Positions 1 through 11,339 of a stretch of DNA of 64,000 bases are shown here, piece after piece; position 1 is the first letter of the stretch, and each line of letters opens with the position of its first letter. The stretch is taken from contig CM043942.1 in assembly GCA_014529385.2 (NCBI GenBank), forward strand, positions 29,386,969 through 29,450,968. The letters are read 5' to 3'. The notes under the pieces are model-generated. The model did not search any database. It was not told where the DNA came from and saw only the letters and a program-made list of their open reading frames with translations. The stretch comes from Adiantum capillus-veneris. Lineage: Eukaryota > Streptophyta > Polypodiopsida > Polypodiales > Pteridaceae. Both the position numbers and the translations under genes were made by a program.

Positions 1-1194
1 ACACACATCACTTTCATGTATCTTTCCTTTCATACATAACAAACAATGTGACGCTTACGTGGATCGTGTGTCATCATTATTCACCTCTTGTTGTAAAGAA
101 TCTTCAGGCCAATCAGGAATGAAATCAGCATCAATCATGGTAGACTCTTCTTCAATATTGTGCAACTCCACAGTCATAGGTTTCTTTAAAGGAAGCTTGA
201 CATGACAATTAGCCTTGACATGGCCAAGCTTGCCACATTGATAACATTGTACACGAGGATTTTTATTGTGTGCACTAGTGTGACTAGCCAGGGGTTGAGA
301 ATTTACATTATTGGGCTTGGAATTTGCCCCATCAAATACATTATTTGTGGGAGTCGTGACTGCACGTGGAGTCTTAAAATTATTTGTGCATGGAGTAGGC
401 AAAGACCGCTTGAAAGGGCGGTTGTTACTTAACAATGAAGATTGACAAACTAGAAAGTTTGTTGTTGAAGACGCTTAGCAATAGATTCAAATTTTTTTTC
501 AACATCATATGCAATATAAATTGCATCGTACAAGGTGGAAAGTTGTAGAGTATTGAGTTTTGCTTGTATACCTGCGTCAAGTCCATCTTCATACTTACGT
601 TGGAGTGTGTCTTCAGGACCTCTTCAAGCATGCAAAGAAGAAGTAGCCGTTGCCAGAATCTTTCAGTGTAATCCACTACCTTGTCTCCTTTAATCCATGA
701 CAACCTAGCCCAAGCATGTCGACCTTGTAAATGAAACTGAGGGGGTAAGAAAGAGGCTTTCACCTTTGTAATAAAATCAATGTGCTTTTACAGAGGACAT
801 TCCACCATAGCGATGCCTTATCGATCGTGTAATTTGTCGCACACTTTATCTTCTCACGATCGGGGTACGACTCATTCGTTTAGTAATCATCAAATTGACT
901 AAGCCAAGACAAAATAGACCTTCCATCTTTCCTACCATCAAATTTTCAAAATTGGAAAGAATCTTGACTTATCTTTTGGTCTTCTATGTTTTGTTGCACT
1001 TCAAAAATGCCTTGTAGGATGCGGGAAATTCGGTTGTCCTTAGCTTGTGTGGATAAAAATTGTTGATTCTTTTTGTGGATAGCACGAGTAGCCTCGTCCA
1101 AATGTTGTTATAGGAGAGCCACTTGTTATTCCAAAGTAGCTTCAGATAATGGAGATTTGTTCCGAGGATTGCTTGAAGTGTTAAAACCCTCCAT
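1..1194 (-). pseudogene. decayed gag of an LTR retrotransposon (runs off left edge)
   Basis: Structural (capsid/nucleocapsid) protein gene of an LTR retrotransposon, read right to left. The start is taken at the ATG at 1192-1194, which opens with MEGFNTSSNPRN and is followed by at least two in-frame stops. The 425-763 stretch carries a gag-like segment (FHLQGRHAWARLSWIKG), and 55-435 carries a CX2CX4HX4C zinc knuckle (CYQCGKLGHVKANC), the nucleic-acid-binding motif of gag. The reading frame changes several times, so no full protein is possible. Primer site and LTR lie upstream at 1653 and 1669. Protease and polymerase, if present, are outside the window, so Ty3 versus Ty1 type is undecided, although the primer site is compatible with either. 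Confidence 0.75.
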
Positions 1195-1445
1195 ACAAAT
1201 TGTCTCTTGGATAAAAAGAATTCATATAGGGAGATGTATGTATTGATGATAAAAGAATTGGTGGAGATGTATGTATTGTTCGTGAAAAGAAAGATAGACT
1301 TTACGGTAGAAACTATGTAGTAATGATGAAAAGTAAACGTTTTTATGTAAAGTAAAGGGAGTTATGTAGTAAGAAAGAAACAAAAGGGTATTGTATGGAA
1401 ACTTGAGCCTTACTTTTTGACTTAGAGGTAAACAACAAGGGAGTT

Positions 1446-1498
1446 TATCCAAGTGGTAAAACAATTGCCTCTTACCAAGGGGGAGTGGGTTCAAAGCC
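1446..1498 (+). other. tRNA-like A box and B box (SINE-like fragment)
   Basis: TATCCAAGTGG at 1446-1456 resembles a Pol III A box, and GGTTCAAAGCC at 1488-1498 fits the B-box consensus GGTTCRANNCC exactly, with roughly tRNA-like spacing. It lies in the untranslated leader of the minus-strand element. A tRNA-derived SINE relic is the simplest reading. No cloverleaf could be drawn, so it is not called a tRNA gene. Confidence 0.4.
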
Positions 1499-1652
1499 CT
1501 TCTTCTTGCAAGAGTTAAGGGTGGACTCCTATGCACGCAGCCAACGATGCCAACAAAGCCTCGATGCCTCGATATGCCAAAGAGATATGCCTTGGTTGTC
1601 GCCTTTCGGTGGTTTGCTCACACACTATACTTCACGTTTTGCTACATCCCGC

Positions 1653-1664
1653 GCTCTCATACCA
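1653..1664 (-). other. primer binding site, tRNA-iMet type
   Basis: On the minus strand this reads TGGTATGAGAGC, one mismatch from TGGTATCAGAGC, the usual plant initiator-Met primer site. It lies between the gag start (1194) and the LTR end (about 1669), as expected for a 5' end. Confidence 0.7.
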
Positions 1665-1668
1665 CTAT

Positions 1669-2060
1669 TGAGGATTGTGAAAGGTAGAAATGCTTGCAGC
1701 AACACAGTATGCACGAAGAACAAAGAGACAAGACACGTTATTGGGTGCAATCTTCCCCCATGTGTGAGTGTGTATATATGTGTAAATTATGTAAAATTTA
1801 AGAGAAATTAAGATACATTTTATTCCTATTTTGTAAATTTGGAAGAGTGTGATCCAATTCTCTGTGGGCATATATACACTACCAATCCCACAGCCCAAGG
1901 GAAAGTGGCAGCTCATCTACCTCAACAGGGCTGGCCAAATAAGAGGCAGGCTAGGGAGTTAGAGAACTCCCAATCAGGCACTCGCATTGAAATGCCATGA
2001 GAGTTGTGAGTGCCTAAACTTCGCCCGTCAGGTACATTCATCTGGGGACCAACATCACGC
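1669..2060 (-). repeat. 5' LTR of the left-edge element (outer border unresolved)
   Basis: Sequence immediately outside the primer site. On the minus strand it ends in CAATCCTCA, a CA-type LTR end a few bases before the primer site. The outer TG end could not be fixed; 2060 is only an estimate. No second copy was found in the window. Confidence 0.4.
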
Positions 2061-2700
2061 GATTTAGATTGACCTGATGGTTCACTAAGGAATGACTATA
2101 CTATAAATCCTAAGAAGGTAATTTTATAAAATACATTCTTTTCAACTTGATATACTTATAAAGCAATTTTTGTATCTCATTTGGTTTGGAAAAACCAATT
2201 TTTATAGCCAATGTTTCCTTTCAAGAAGCTAGAATTTTTGGGTCACGTGAGTAATGTAAAAACTTAACAAAAAACTTAGTCCTACAAAGTCAACCTGAAG
2301 TGGTTCTTCTTCCATCATTGTTGGGGTTTTCTCGACTCGTGTAGGGGGTAACTGGCTTGGTCCGGCCTGATTGTAGGCCACCCCACTATGAGTCTACCTT
2401 GATTCCATCCCGGCTAATTTAAAAACTTGAGAAAAGACTAATTGTGGTGAGAATACTTTTGCTAATTTACTGTAAGAAACCAATCTTTAGAGGTTAGAAT
2501 TTCTCAAAAATAATACCTTAATTCTTTTTTCATATTAAATCTGGCAGGACAGATACACTATCTCTCTTACGTAACTAGATTTTCCTTCTTTTCATTATAG
2601 ATTTCTAAGGTTTATAATTTTATGGTTTCCCTTACTCAACTTGGTAGCAAGTTTAATGAATAAGTGTGGGATCTCTATCTTAGAGAAATTTCTTAATTTA
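2061..2700. other. AT-rich sequence without a gene
   Basis: No coding region or known motif recognised. It may be outer LTR sequence of the left-edge element or 3' sequence of the element at 3.1-6.3 kb. Confidence 0.4.
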
Positions 2701-3110
2701 AAATTAAAATCCCTTAGAAATAATGAATCTACATCTTCTCTCTAGGTTTCTAATGCATACCTAGCTTTAATCCAAATTCTAACATGGTATTGTTATTCAT
2801 TTACACTAAATATACCTCTACACTAGAGGGATACTTTAAATGAACTCGCCTAATATCCTATCTCTCTAGAATAACCCTAAAAATAAGGTTTTTATACCTT
2901 CTTTCTAACTTTCCTATGTATAAAAATATATACATCAATTCTAACTTGATGACATTGTAAAAACACATTAGATACGCCTCTACACCAGAGGGTTTCATTA
3001 ATTGAAATCACCTAATATCTTATCCCTCTAGAATGACCCTAAATTCAAGGTTTTTACACCTCTCTCTAACTTTCCTATATATACAAAAAATATACATCAG
3101 TTTCATGGGC
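2700..3110. repeat. diverged tandem repeat, unit about 160 bp
   Basis: The block at 2805-2941 recurs at 2969-3103: both contain a CCTCTACACxAGAGGG motif, then CACCTAATATC-like and TCTCTCTAGAAT-like stretches, then TTTCTAACTTTCCTAT. A weaker third copy precedes them (about 2730-2800). Copies are clearly diverged, so the duplication is old. Confidence 0.7.
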
Positions 3111-3129
3111 TTCATACAAAAATTACTTT

Positions 3130-4690
3130 TTTCAAACGGAAATCTTTGGGTATACATAACCTATCTCTGTAATAGAGACATCCGTCATGACATGAGAAAT
3201 TCAGAGTAGGTTGCCCAACTGTTGAAGTGGCTCCTTATGAAACAAGAGCTAAAAACTTCAGATACTCAGGGTCTTTGAGTGAGGCTTCCTTTACCCTATT
3301 GATGATGGGGTTATTTGGCATTGAAATAGTAGAAAGGAATGACTTTCAACTAAGGGAATTCGTAACTACAGTGTCCTTCCCTAGCCTATAGAGAATGTCA
3401 AAGTCGTATTCCTGAAGTAATTCTACCCATCTTCGCTGTCTCATGTTGAGAGTAGGTTGGGTGAAGATCCACTTTAAAGTGTGATGATCTGTAATAAGCT
3501 AAAATTTGCGTCCAAGGAGATAGTGTCTCCATAACTTTAGGGTGTGAATGACAGCTAACAATTCCAAATCATGAGTTGGGTAATTTTTCTCATGTAAACG
3601 TAGTTTGCAAGAAGTGAAGGCAATTGGTCGTTTTTCTTGAACCAAGACACCGCCAACTGCAACTCCACTAGAATCAGTGACCACTTCAAAGGGTTGGGAG
3701 AAATCGAAGTTTCAAACATGGAGCTGTTGTGACAATCTCCTTAAGTTTTTTGAAACTCTCTTCATGATGTGTTAGCAAATCTATCTTACTCCCCTTTTTC
3801 AAAAGTTTTGTTAGAGGAGCAGCAATGAGAGCATAATCGTGAATGAAGGTTCGATACCATCTTGAAATGCCTAAAAATCCCCTTGTTTTACTTACTAACT
3901 TAGGTTGAGGCGATTCCACTATGTCCTTAATCTTAGTAGGATCAACAGAGATTCCTTCTTGGGATATTATGAAACCCAAGTATTCAATTTGAGGGGTAAA
4001 GAACATGCATTTGCTCTTCTTGGCATACAGTTGGTTCTCCCACAAAAGTTGTAAAACCTGGCATACATGCTCTTCGTGTTCCTCTTTTGATTTTGAATAA
4101 ATCAAAATGTCGTCCAAAAATACCAAGACAAATTCATCAAGATGTGGTCTAAATATGTCTTGCATTATCCTATTAAACGTTGTAGGCACATTAGTCAATC
4201 CAGATGACATCATTGTGAAATCATATAGTGACCATATCAAGTGCTGAAAGAAGTCTTTGTGATATCTTCATTTTTTACCCCGATCTGATAATATCCTGCA
4301 ATCTTTGAAAATATCTTAGCACCGCATAATCTGTCTAGAAGCTCATCAATTTGGGGAATATGGTATTTATTCTTTATTGTTACCTGGTTCAATCCCCTAT
4401 AGTCAATGCATAATCAAAAAGTCCCATCTTTCTTTCTCTGAAATAGCACAGGTGCACCCCAAGGCGAATTGCTTGGGCGAATGAATCATTGTTCAAGGAG
4501 CTGACATAGCTGGCTCATTCCCTGGGAAAATCTCAATCTCATGATCTCTCTCACATGATGGTGGAAGATTAACAAGATCTTCAGGAAAAACATTTGAAAA
4601 TTTGTGAAGCCATTCGGGTTGTGACCCTTCTTTTGGTTCCTCAACCTTATTAAGTTTTCTATTATAAATTTTTTGGCCAAATCACAATCC
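3130..4690 (-). pseudogene. Ty3/gypsy pol: RT, RNase H and start of integrase
   Basis: Remnant of the polymerase part of a Ty3/gypsy polyprotein. In minus-strand order: RT with [14 protein letters not shown] (about 4400), then the catalytic VFLDD box and YSKS in 3686-4240, then the thumb motif FLGISRWYRTFI; RNase H with TDSSGVAVGGVL and HDLELLAVIHTLKLWRHYL at 3499-3684, continuing into TDHHTLKWIF; then the start of the integrase zinc-binding region near 3130-3200. The integrase core is absent. Frame changes occur near 4480, 4250 and 3685, so it is dead. It follows its own protease and gag to the right. The chromodomain region is missing, so lineage cannot be given. Confidence 0.85.
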
Positions 4691-4699
4691 TCTAAGCAT

Positions 4700-5300
4700 T
4701 TGGCTAGCTTTTACCAAAAAAGCCTTGGGTTTTTCCATTTTTCCCTTGAATCAAAACCTCTTGGCCTAAATCATCTTGGAAGGTAAGACTTACTTGCGCA
4801 CAATGAATACTGGCATGATTTGCAGTTAGCCAGTCCGTTCCCAAAATCCCATCATATAAACCTAATGGTAAAGTTCTAAAAGAAGCTGATGTTGTTTTCC
4901 CACCTACATCGAAATCTAAGGATCCCACCATATAACGAGAAACTACTTCCTTCCCATTTAGCTAATTCCACGGTCATGGATTTGATGGGGTACTGATTCA
5001 ACTTTAACTTTCTCAAGCATTTGGGAGATAAGAATGAATGAGTATCACCACAATCAATGAGAAGTTGAAACTCCTCACCTTGGTACTTAGCGGGATTTTG
5101 AATGATAGCATACTGTCGAGGTGCTCCAGGATTATCAATAGCCGCAAAGACATGGGCTCGCCCAACTTTGTCATCTTCGAGAGTTGGTTCACCGATAATA
5201 GCATTTGCATGAGCATCTTGACCATGTCCTAGCCTCTTCCATTCATTCTAGCTACTCTGCCACAGCCTCTACCACGGCCTCTTCCCGTTTGATGATTTCC
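4700..5300 (-). pseudogene. retropepsin-like protease region of the same element
   Basis: Aspartic protease part of the polyprotein. Around 5030-5075 the minus strand reads FQLLIDCGDTHSFL, the place where LTR elements have the DSG or DTG catalytic triad; here the middle residue is Cys. Further on, 4704-4931 carries the flap and C-terminal part ending in ILGTDWL, typical of plant Ty3 proteases. The frame breaks near 4990. Lies between gag (right) and RT (left), in normal Ty3 order. Confidence 0.75.
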
Positions 5301-5319
5301 AACGCCATGTCCTAGGTTT

Positions 5320-6310
5320 GGTGTTTCGACCTAAGTTGCAGGTACTCGGTTAACTGCTTTGGGACATTTATTTCTATAATTTCCCATCTCATTGCATCCA
5401 AAATATTGCACATTTGGAAACTCCATAGAATTGGGGACTTCGACATGAACTACAGCTACTTTCTTCAATCTGGGACACTTATTTTATGTAATGTCCCATG
5501 GTATTGCATCCAAAACAACGTCCATTGGAAAATGCTGCTGTTCTTGGGGCTTGAGCTATAGAAACTTGAGGTCTTGGAGGAAGATTGGATGGATTAGCAC
5601 CCTGACATGAAGGTTCAAGTTCCCATCTCCTATTCCAAGTAGTCTGAAACCTCTTACCATTCCATTGTATTTCCTTTGCCAAGGGTCTAGCTCTAAGGAG
5701 AGCGTCTTGTATAGTTGTAGGCTTCATTGCTTCTAGCCTTGAATCTAGAGGTGCATTAAGACCCTGACAAAACCTTGCCACTTGCTGCTCGATAGAAAAT
5801 ATGGGAGCATAGCGGCAAAGTGTTACAAACTTGGAATAGTACTCTTCAAGAGGCAAACTCACTTGATGTAAATCAAAGAACTCATTCATCTTGAGTACTT
5901 GGTGTGTTGGGGGTAGGTATCTCTCAGCTGCGGCCTTCCTAATTTTTGCCCAAGACAGATTCCCTTCAATAAGATCATTGTCTCGGCAGTGCTGTTTCCA
6001 CCACAGCTTCGCATCACGTTGAAGGTGGAACCTAGAAAGCATAGACTGATTGGTAGGAGCAATCCCAGCATTGGAAAAATAATAGTCCATTGCTTCGATC
6101 CATACTTTTGCATCTCGCTCCCTGTTCTCACCTTCCCCTTTAAAAATGGAAGTTTGAGCTTGCTTAAGAAGCAGCTTCTTTTCTTGAATCTTGGTATAAA
6201 TTGTAGGAGAAACATGAGTCTGAAGGTTCACAAAAAAAGAAATATCTCAACTTGGATTTTATATTCCTCAAAACTTAGAATCTCATAATCCTTAAAAAAG
6301 GTTGCAAAAA
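5320..6310 (-). pseudogene. Ty3/gypsy gag with broken zinc knuckle
   Basis: Gag of the element that continues leftward. The 250-residue ORF at 5479-6231 holds a clear retrotransposon gag domain (DAKLWWKQH, FFDLHQVSLPLEEYYSKF, RFCQGLNAPLD). It then reaches CFGCNTMGHYIK and stops; reading one base over restores the last Cys of a CX2CX4HX4C knuckle, so a frameshift sits inside the zinc finger near 5485. A degenerate second knuckle lies near 5380. Upstream, residues such as FFKDYEILSFEEYK (6240-6300) lie in another frame, so the true N-terminus is also shifted. Confidence 0.85.
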
Positions 6311-6397
6311 TATAGTTTGTTTCCAAAATCTGCATCATGGCTAGAAAGAAAACTTAGACTCAGAAGCTCTTTTTACATCTTGCTTATCACATAGAAA

Positions 6398-6552
6398 AGT
6401 GAGCAAGACATCGTCTTAGAGAAGACTAGCATAGCCACACTGGCTCAGAGGCTTAGAACATGGACTATTCACGGATCGCTTAATACCTAAAAATGTAGAC
6501 AAGACACAATCTTAGAAAAGGCTAGCATGGCTACATTGGCTCATGGGCTTAA
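6398..6552. repeat. 100-bp-spaced direct repeat in the gag leader
   Basis: 6398-6452 and 6498-6552 share the order AAGACA..TCTTAGA..GGCTAGCAT(A/G)GC..CTGGCTCA..GCTTA with scattered differences, in the presumed leader of the minus-strand gag. Old tandem duplication. Confidence 0.6.
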
Positions 6553-7149
6553 AATTTTATCTCAGAGGTTGACTTGAAAAGACATTATTTTGCAAGAAAA
6601 ACAAGAGAAAATCTTTATTTATCTCGGAATATATGCAAGGAGTATGGTGTTGGTTATTTATATACAAAATGGATCTAATTAGGTTTAAGAGGCCTAGTCT
6701 CCATTGATGAAGAAGTCCTTCTCTAAGGTAGCTTAAAGCTCTTTATGATAATCCCTCCACTCCATCATCTGATAAGTGGGAGGGTTGGCATTTTCATTAA
6801 GGACATTATACCTCTCTGGTAAATGAGGTAATCCAAGGAGCAATCTAGAATTTGATCACCCTCAACTACCATGCGATCGGGAGAGATCACCTTTGTGACT
6901 AGATCATAAACCCATCTATTCATTAATACATTTCCATCTTGTGAATTAATTACTAGATCATAATTTGGATGGGCAAGGAAAAAGTAAAGCCTAACGATCT
7001 TTAATTTTTCAGTCCATCCAAAACGGATAAGGTCCTTGTTCCAGGATCAAGCCTCCAGTAGTAACCAAGGACGAGAATTGGCAACAAGGACACAAGCTTG
7101 GAAGAAGTACTCACGATGGAAGGCCCATAAGAAACACCTTAGGGTATTA
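6553..7149. other. no gene recognised
   Basis: Presumed LTR or leader sequence of the minus-strand element, then unassigned sequence. I could not find a primer site or terminal repeats here. Confidence 0.35.
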
Positions 7150-7831
7150 GAATTTTAGGGCCAAATGTATATTTTTAATGGTTCATAGATGGGTTCCAGC
7201 TTGTAGATTTTATTGGGCCCATTGGAGGATTTGTAGTGTGCAAATGTGCAATTTTAGTGTGTAGTGTCCGAGCAAACAGGTGTGAACAAGTTGAGAAAAT
7301 ATCTTTAAAAGAGAGAGCTTGGGTGAGAAGAGTAACTTTTTGCACTCATTTTTGAGTTTTAGTCAAGAGAAGAGTAGGAACCCCATCTCCATAGCTCTCA
7401 AGCTCTTTCTCTTTACACTTCCTTAAGCTTTCTTAAGATCTTAATTTCCAATTGATGAATGATTAATGCTTCATGTCTACTTCTTAATCTCTCTTTCTCT
7501 TACAATAGAAGATTAATCTTTAATTAATGCATGCTAAGCTTTAATCTCTTGCCTGGATGTGTGAGATGGAGAAGTATGAGATGTATGTGATGCTTGTTTA
7601 CTTGTAAGACTCATTTCTCTCTCATTAGGAACTAAGTATGGAATGTGTAAGTGAATGAGTCTTGCGCTAATCAAAGGGTTCTAGTGATTAAGCTAACATT
7701 TGTGCACTCTCCCTCATGTGAAATCCTTCATGCTATAATCGGGTTGAGTTCATTGAATGACATTGTGCATTCTTGCACATATGTGAGAGAGGTTGAACTC
7801 TACTAATCCATATTGCAAACATGGTTCTCCA
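7150..7831 (+). repeat. LTR of a plus-strand Tat/Athila-like element (left border uncertain)
   Basis: Defined by its right end: it stops at CTCCA just before a Tat-type primer site at 7833. The stretch is non-coding, with pyrimidine-rich TTTCTCT-type runs in the middle. The TG start was not located, so the left coordinate is a guess. It could be a 5' LTR or a solo LTR with some leader. Confidence 0.5.
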
Positions 7832-7832
7832 T

Positions 7833-7851
7833 TGGCGCCGTTGTTGGGGAC
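7833..7851 (+). other. primer binding site, TGGCGCC type
   Basis: TGGCGCCGTTGTTGGGGAC is close to the TGGCGCCGTTGCCGGGG primer site known from Tat, Ogre and Athila-type Ty3 elements. It fixes the element orientation as plus. Confidence 0.75.
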
Positions 7852-8759
7852 ACTTAGCTTACATTAGTTGAGTGCTTTTTTTGCTTCCCACTAAGTTAAA
7901 TATCTTAGAAACGTAGGTTGGGTGTGGGATCTCAAGGTCGCATTAGATTAGCGTAGATTAAGGGGACCAAAGTGAAGAAAAAAAGTTCTTGACACATAAT
8001 GTCATTAAGTGGTTGAGAAATCCTACGAGCTCATTTCTTATTGCTTAAATCCTATGGGCTAAGTAGCTTAAAATTTTAGTTTTGTTCAGTTTCATGTGCT
8101 AATTTTGCTTAAGTTTTTGCTTTCATTTGGTGCTTACTTTGGTGGCAAACAAGGGGAGGGGTGTTGGAGCTCACACCATCAAGCTACATGCATAAAAATC
8201 GTTGTTAGTGCACTCACCTACTCATCAATTTTGTTTATGCTTTTGTACACATGTTTTATGCACTCATTTTAATTTATTAAGAAGGGTTTCACACATGCAT
8301 ACACTTCAACACACACACACACACACACTAAGAATACACTCATATACATGTATATACACACACTTATCACTCATAAAAATGCACACACTCCATTAAACAT
8401 ACGCATTCACTCGCATTGCAAATAAGTATATCCACCATCACATACACATGTACACAAGCACGCACCACATACGTTAAGGGTCACTTAAAGCATGGAATCA
8501 AGACCTCGCCATCAATATTCTTGGCAATGCTCGGAAAAAACCCTTAAAAGAAAGAGGAACCTTGATTTTCCTTTTCTTGGCATGGGAACGAGCCTTAAAT
8601 GTGTCATTATTTTTTAATGCATGGGAATGAGCTCTAAACAAGCTACGTTGTGTTTTCTTTCACTACGTGGAAAAACCCTCTAAAAGAGGCTCGCTATTTG
8701 GTATATCGAGCAGGAAAGAATCCTTAAGTGAAGAACTTTGTTTCATTGCTCTCTGTGGG
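7852..8759 (+). other. leader-like sequence without a gene; (CA)n at 8309-8328
   Basis: Non-coding sequence downstream of the primer site. Includes a short (CA)10 run and AC-rich flanks. No gag could be recognised, so the plus-strand element is either truncated or too decayed. Confidence 0.4.
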
Positions 8760-9379
8760 ATTGCATTCTTAAAACAAAGAAACCAAAAAAAAAAAGTAAA
8801 AACAGAAAGCACAAAAACAAAAAGAAAACAAAATAAAACAAAATAAAACAAACATAACATAAAGTTAAAAAGAAAAGAAAAGAAAGAAGAAACAAAAACA
8901 AAGCACAAAATAAAAAGTTTTGAAACTAAAGGAAAACATTAAATAATGAAAGATACAAAACATCAAGTAAAGAAAGGGTTAGATTAAAAAAAAGAAAAAA
9001 AAAAGGTTTAAACAACAAACAAAGTAAAAACTTTAAAGAAAAGTTCAACCTGCAGCAAAAAGAAAGAAAAGGAAGTTGCACGCCTGTTGAAAAAAAAACC
9101 AAAGAGAGAGCCTTTTGGGCCACCATTTTCAACAAGAGAGAGCTTTCAGCTATGTACGCATGAGAGAGAGTATGTACGCCCGCTACTCTACTGAAACAAA
9201 GAGATAGAGAGAGAAACTTTAACTGCCTACTACCCTGAGAGAGAGGGAGTGTTTCAAAAGACCAGTGAGGGAGAGAGAGAAGTTTTTTGTCGCCTGCACT
9301 CCATAAGAAGTAGGGAAAGGCCTGCGCTTGCATGTATGTAGGAGAAGAGAGGGACCTAAAGAGCTTTCAGCCTGTGCAC

Positions 9380-9414
<35 letters not shown>

Positions 9415-9870
9415 TGTTTCAACTCTTGGAAACAGTGAGAGGCATTGAGGACCGTATCCTGCACGGTGAGAGAAAGAGAGCCGTTTTAGACTCCCATTTT
9501 CAGCTAAGAAAAGGGGGTTGGCTGCTGTGTTGTTGAAGAACCAAAGAGAGAATTGAAGAGGACTAGCTGCCACCTGCTAAAGCCAAAAAGGAGAGAGACT
9601 TTGGTTGCTTTGGCCTGCACCATAAAAAACTTGAGAGAGAGGGAGAGTATTTGGCTTTGCAACTTGTAGAGTAAAGAAAGAGAAATGCGGTGCAACCCAT
9701 AAACAGAGAGAGAGAGAGAGAGAGAGATCATCTCTCAACGCATGAGAGAGAGAGAGAGCTTGAATGTGTAGCCTTAGCCTGCAACCACATTAGAAATAGA
9801 GAGAGGTGCATTGAAGACCCACCTGCGCGCGTGAGAAGCAGAGAAAGTGAGAGATAGTTGTACACATTAG
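8760..9870. repeat. long purine-rich tract with irregular GA runs
   Basis: About 1.1 kb in which the plus strand is strongly purine-biased: first A-rich (8770-9030), then repeated GAGAGA blocks (9223-9280, 9382-9410, 9704-9727, 9744-9758) separated by 60-100-bp spacers that often contain CCTGC. Long ORFs here on the minus strand translate to Ser-Leu and Phe runs and are compositional artefacts. Confidence 0.7.
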
Positions 9871-10375
9871 TCAAAAAATTAAATGAATGAAAGAGAAAAA
9901 AGAGTTTTTTTTAAATAAAATCGTTTTTGAAACTTGTTCCCACAAATGCTCGAGAAAACCTTTTTAATGAGGTGGTTTACAAACCCTTTTTACCTCAACT
10001 AGAGGTGGTAAACAAGCTATTTGAATAGGTTTTCGTTCATATAAAAAAATTATAATTAAAACTTGATTCTTTTTGAAGAGTATCGGTTTGCCTCCTCCCA
10101 TAAATTTGAGCAAGCTTTTACCAAAATTGAACAAGTTCTTGGCTAGTGAACCCTTAACTTATGTAGGCCACGCCATTTGCGGCAAAAGCAATTATTGATT
10201 CTAGGAAAGCCCGGAATCCATAAAACGAGTTTGATTCAAGTCTTAAACGAGTTACTTCTCAACCCTTTCCTTGCAAAGCTTGTTTGTAATACATGCCCTT
10301 CTTCATGCAAAGATTCCCTTCCAAGGTACTTTGTTCTTAAAATTTCAAAATACATACATTTATTAAACACCTTTT
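9871..10375. other. no gene recognised
   Basis: AT-rich sequence between the purine tract and the minus-strand RNase H. No motif found. Confidence 0.4.
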
Positions 10376-10379
10376 CTAC

Positions 10380-10725
10380 CTATTCATGTGTTATTACATT
10401 CATAGTTCTAGGTATGTGCCATATTTGAAATGCATCAAATGACTTCAATAACTTTTTAACTTTGAAAAACCAGCACTTCATATACTCTTTATTCACCGTC
10501 CAAGTGCCTTGAATTTGTCTTACAATAATCATAGAGTCACCCTTTATCACAAGCTTTTTCACATGCCTTCTCTTACATTCTTCAAGTCCCATATTTAAGC
10601 TTGCATATTCACCCTCATTATTACTCTTTACATCAAGTTTTTGGCTTCCAAACCATAATTATTTTCCTTGCACATCCACAAATACATATCCCATAGCACA
10701 CTTAACAAATACTCTTTTTGAAATC
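10380..10725 (-). pseudogene. plant-type RNase H of a Tat-like Ty3 element
   Basis: RNase H of the RVT_3 type, as found in an extra RNase H domain of Tat-lineage Ty3 elements. Visible motifs in order: GYVFVDVQGKI, GEYASLNMGLEE, LVIKGDSMIIVRQIQGTW, then IWHIPRTMN, matching the conserved D, E, D pattern with two stops between the first and second motif. It follows the RT directly with only a short joint (LGHEELQDRDGTLYF), so the usual RT connection and first RNase H seem to be deleted. Confidence 0.75.
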
Positions 10726-10789
10726 CCCATAAAAATACAATGTTCCATCTCTATCTTGAAGCTCCTCATGGCCAAGAAGTACCACTCTA

Positions 10790-11330
10790 GCCCTCACAAT
10801 TTTACATTTTGAGGGATTGAGTTGCCCTCCATCAGCATCAATTATTTTAAACACATCATTCAATTTCTACACATGCAACATCCTCTTACTATATACGTAA
10901 AATTCAACCATAAAGACTCTCACAAACGATCCCAAATAGAGTCCCAACACTCTATCCATCCAACCTTGGAAGCTTGCATATACATTCAAGAGGCCATAAG
11001 GCATGACTCTATAACAAAAGACACCCCATAGAGTTAAAGATCTAGTATTCTTTGATTCTCCTCTCAATAATCTTGATATGAAAATTGCTACTAAATCCAT
11101 CGCATACGGAGTATCTTTCATGCCCTGTTACATTGTCCAAAATCTCCTCTTGGAAAGGTAGTGGATAGTGATGTCTTTTTGTCATTGCATTCAAAGGATG
11201 AAAATCCACACATACTCTCCACTTATTCCCTTTCTTTGACACTATGACCACTAGTGAGATCCACTCGACATCATGAACATGATAACTGAAACCCACCTTC
11301 AAAAGTTTGTTCACTTCCATCTCTAACGCT
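10790..11330 (-). pseudogene. Ty3/gypsy reverse transcriptase (Tat-like), decayed
   Basis: RT remnant. 11042-11320 carries the fingers (VIVSKKGNKWRVCVDFHPLNAMTKR) and 10867-11121 the palm (YRVMPYGLLNVYASFQ, VRVFMVEFYVYSKR), where the catalytic xxDD box has become FMVE, so activity is lost. A frameshift lies near 11050-11120. Then VFKIIDADGGQLNPSKCK continues toward the RNase H. Same minus-strand element as the protease region to the right. Confidence 0.8.
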
Positions 11331-11339
11331 TGCCATCAA

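Noticed and set aside
5480-5492. Frameshift in the gag zinc knuckle as programmed frameshifting
   Set aside because: The gene has several other frame changes and no slippery-site or downstream structure that I could identify; decay is simpler.
8663-9731. Series of minus-strand ORFs rich in Ser, Leu and Phe
   Set aside because: Arise from the purine-rich plus strand; no domain, no consistent frame.
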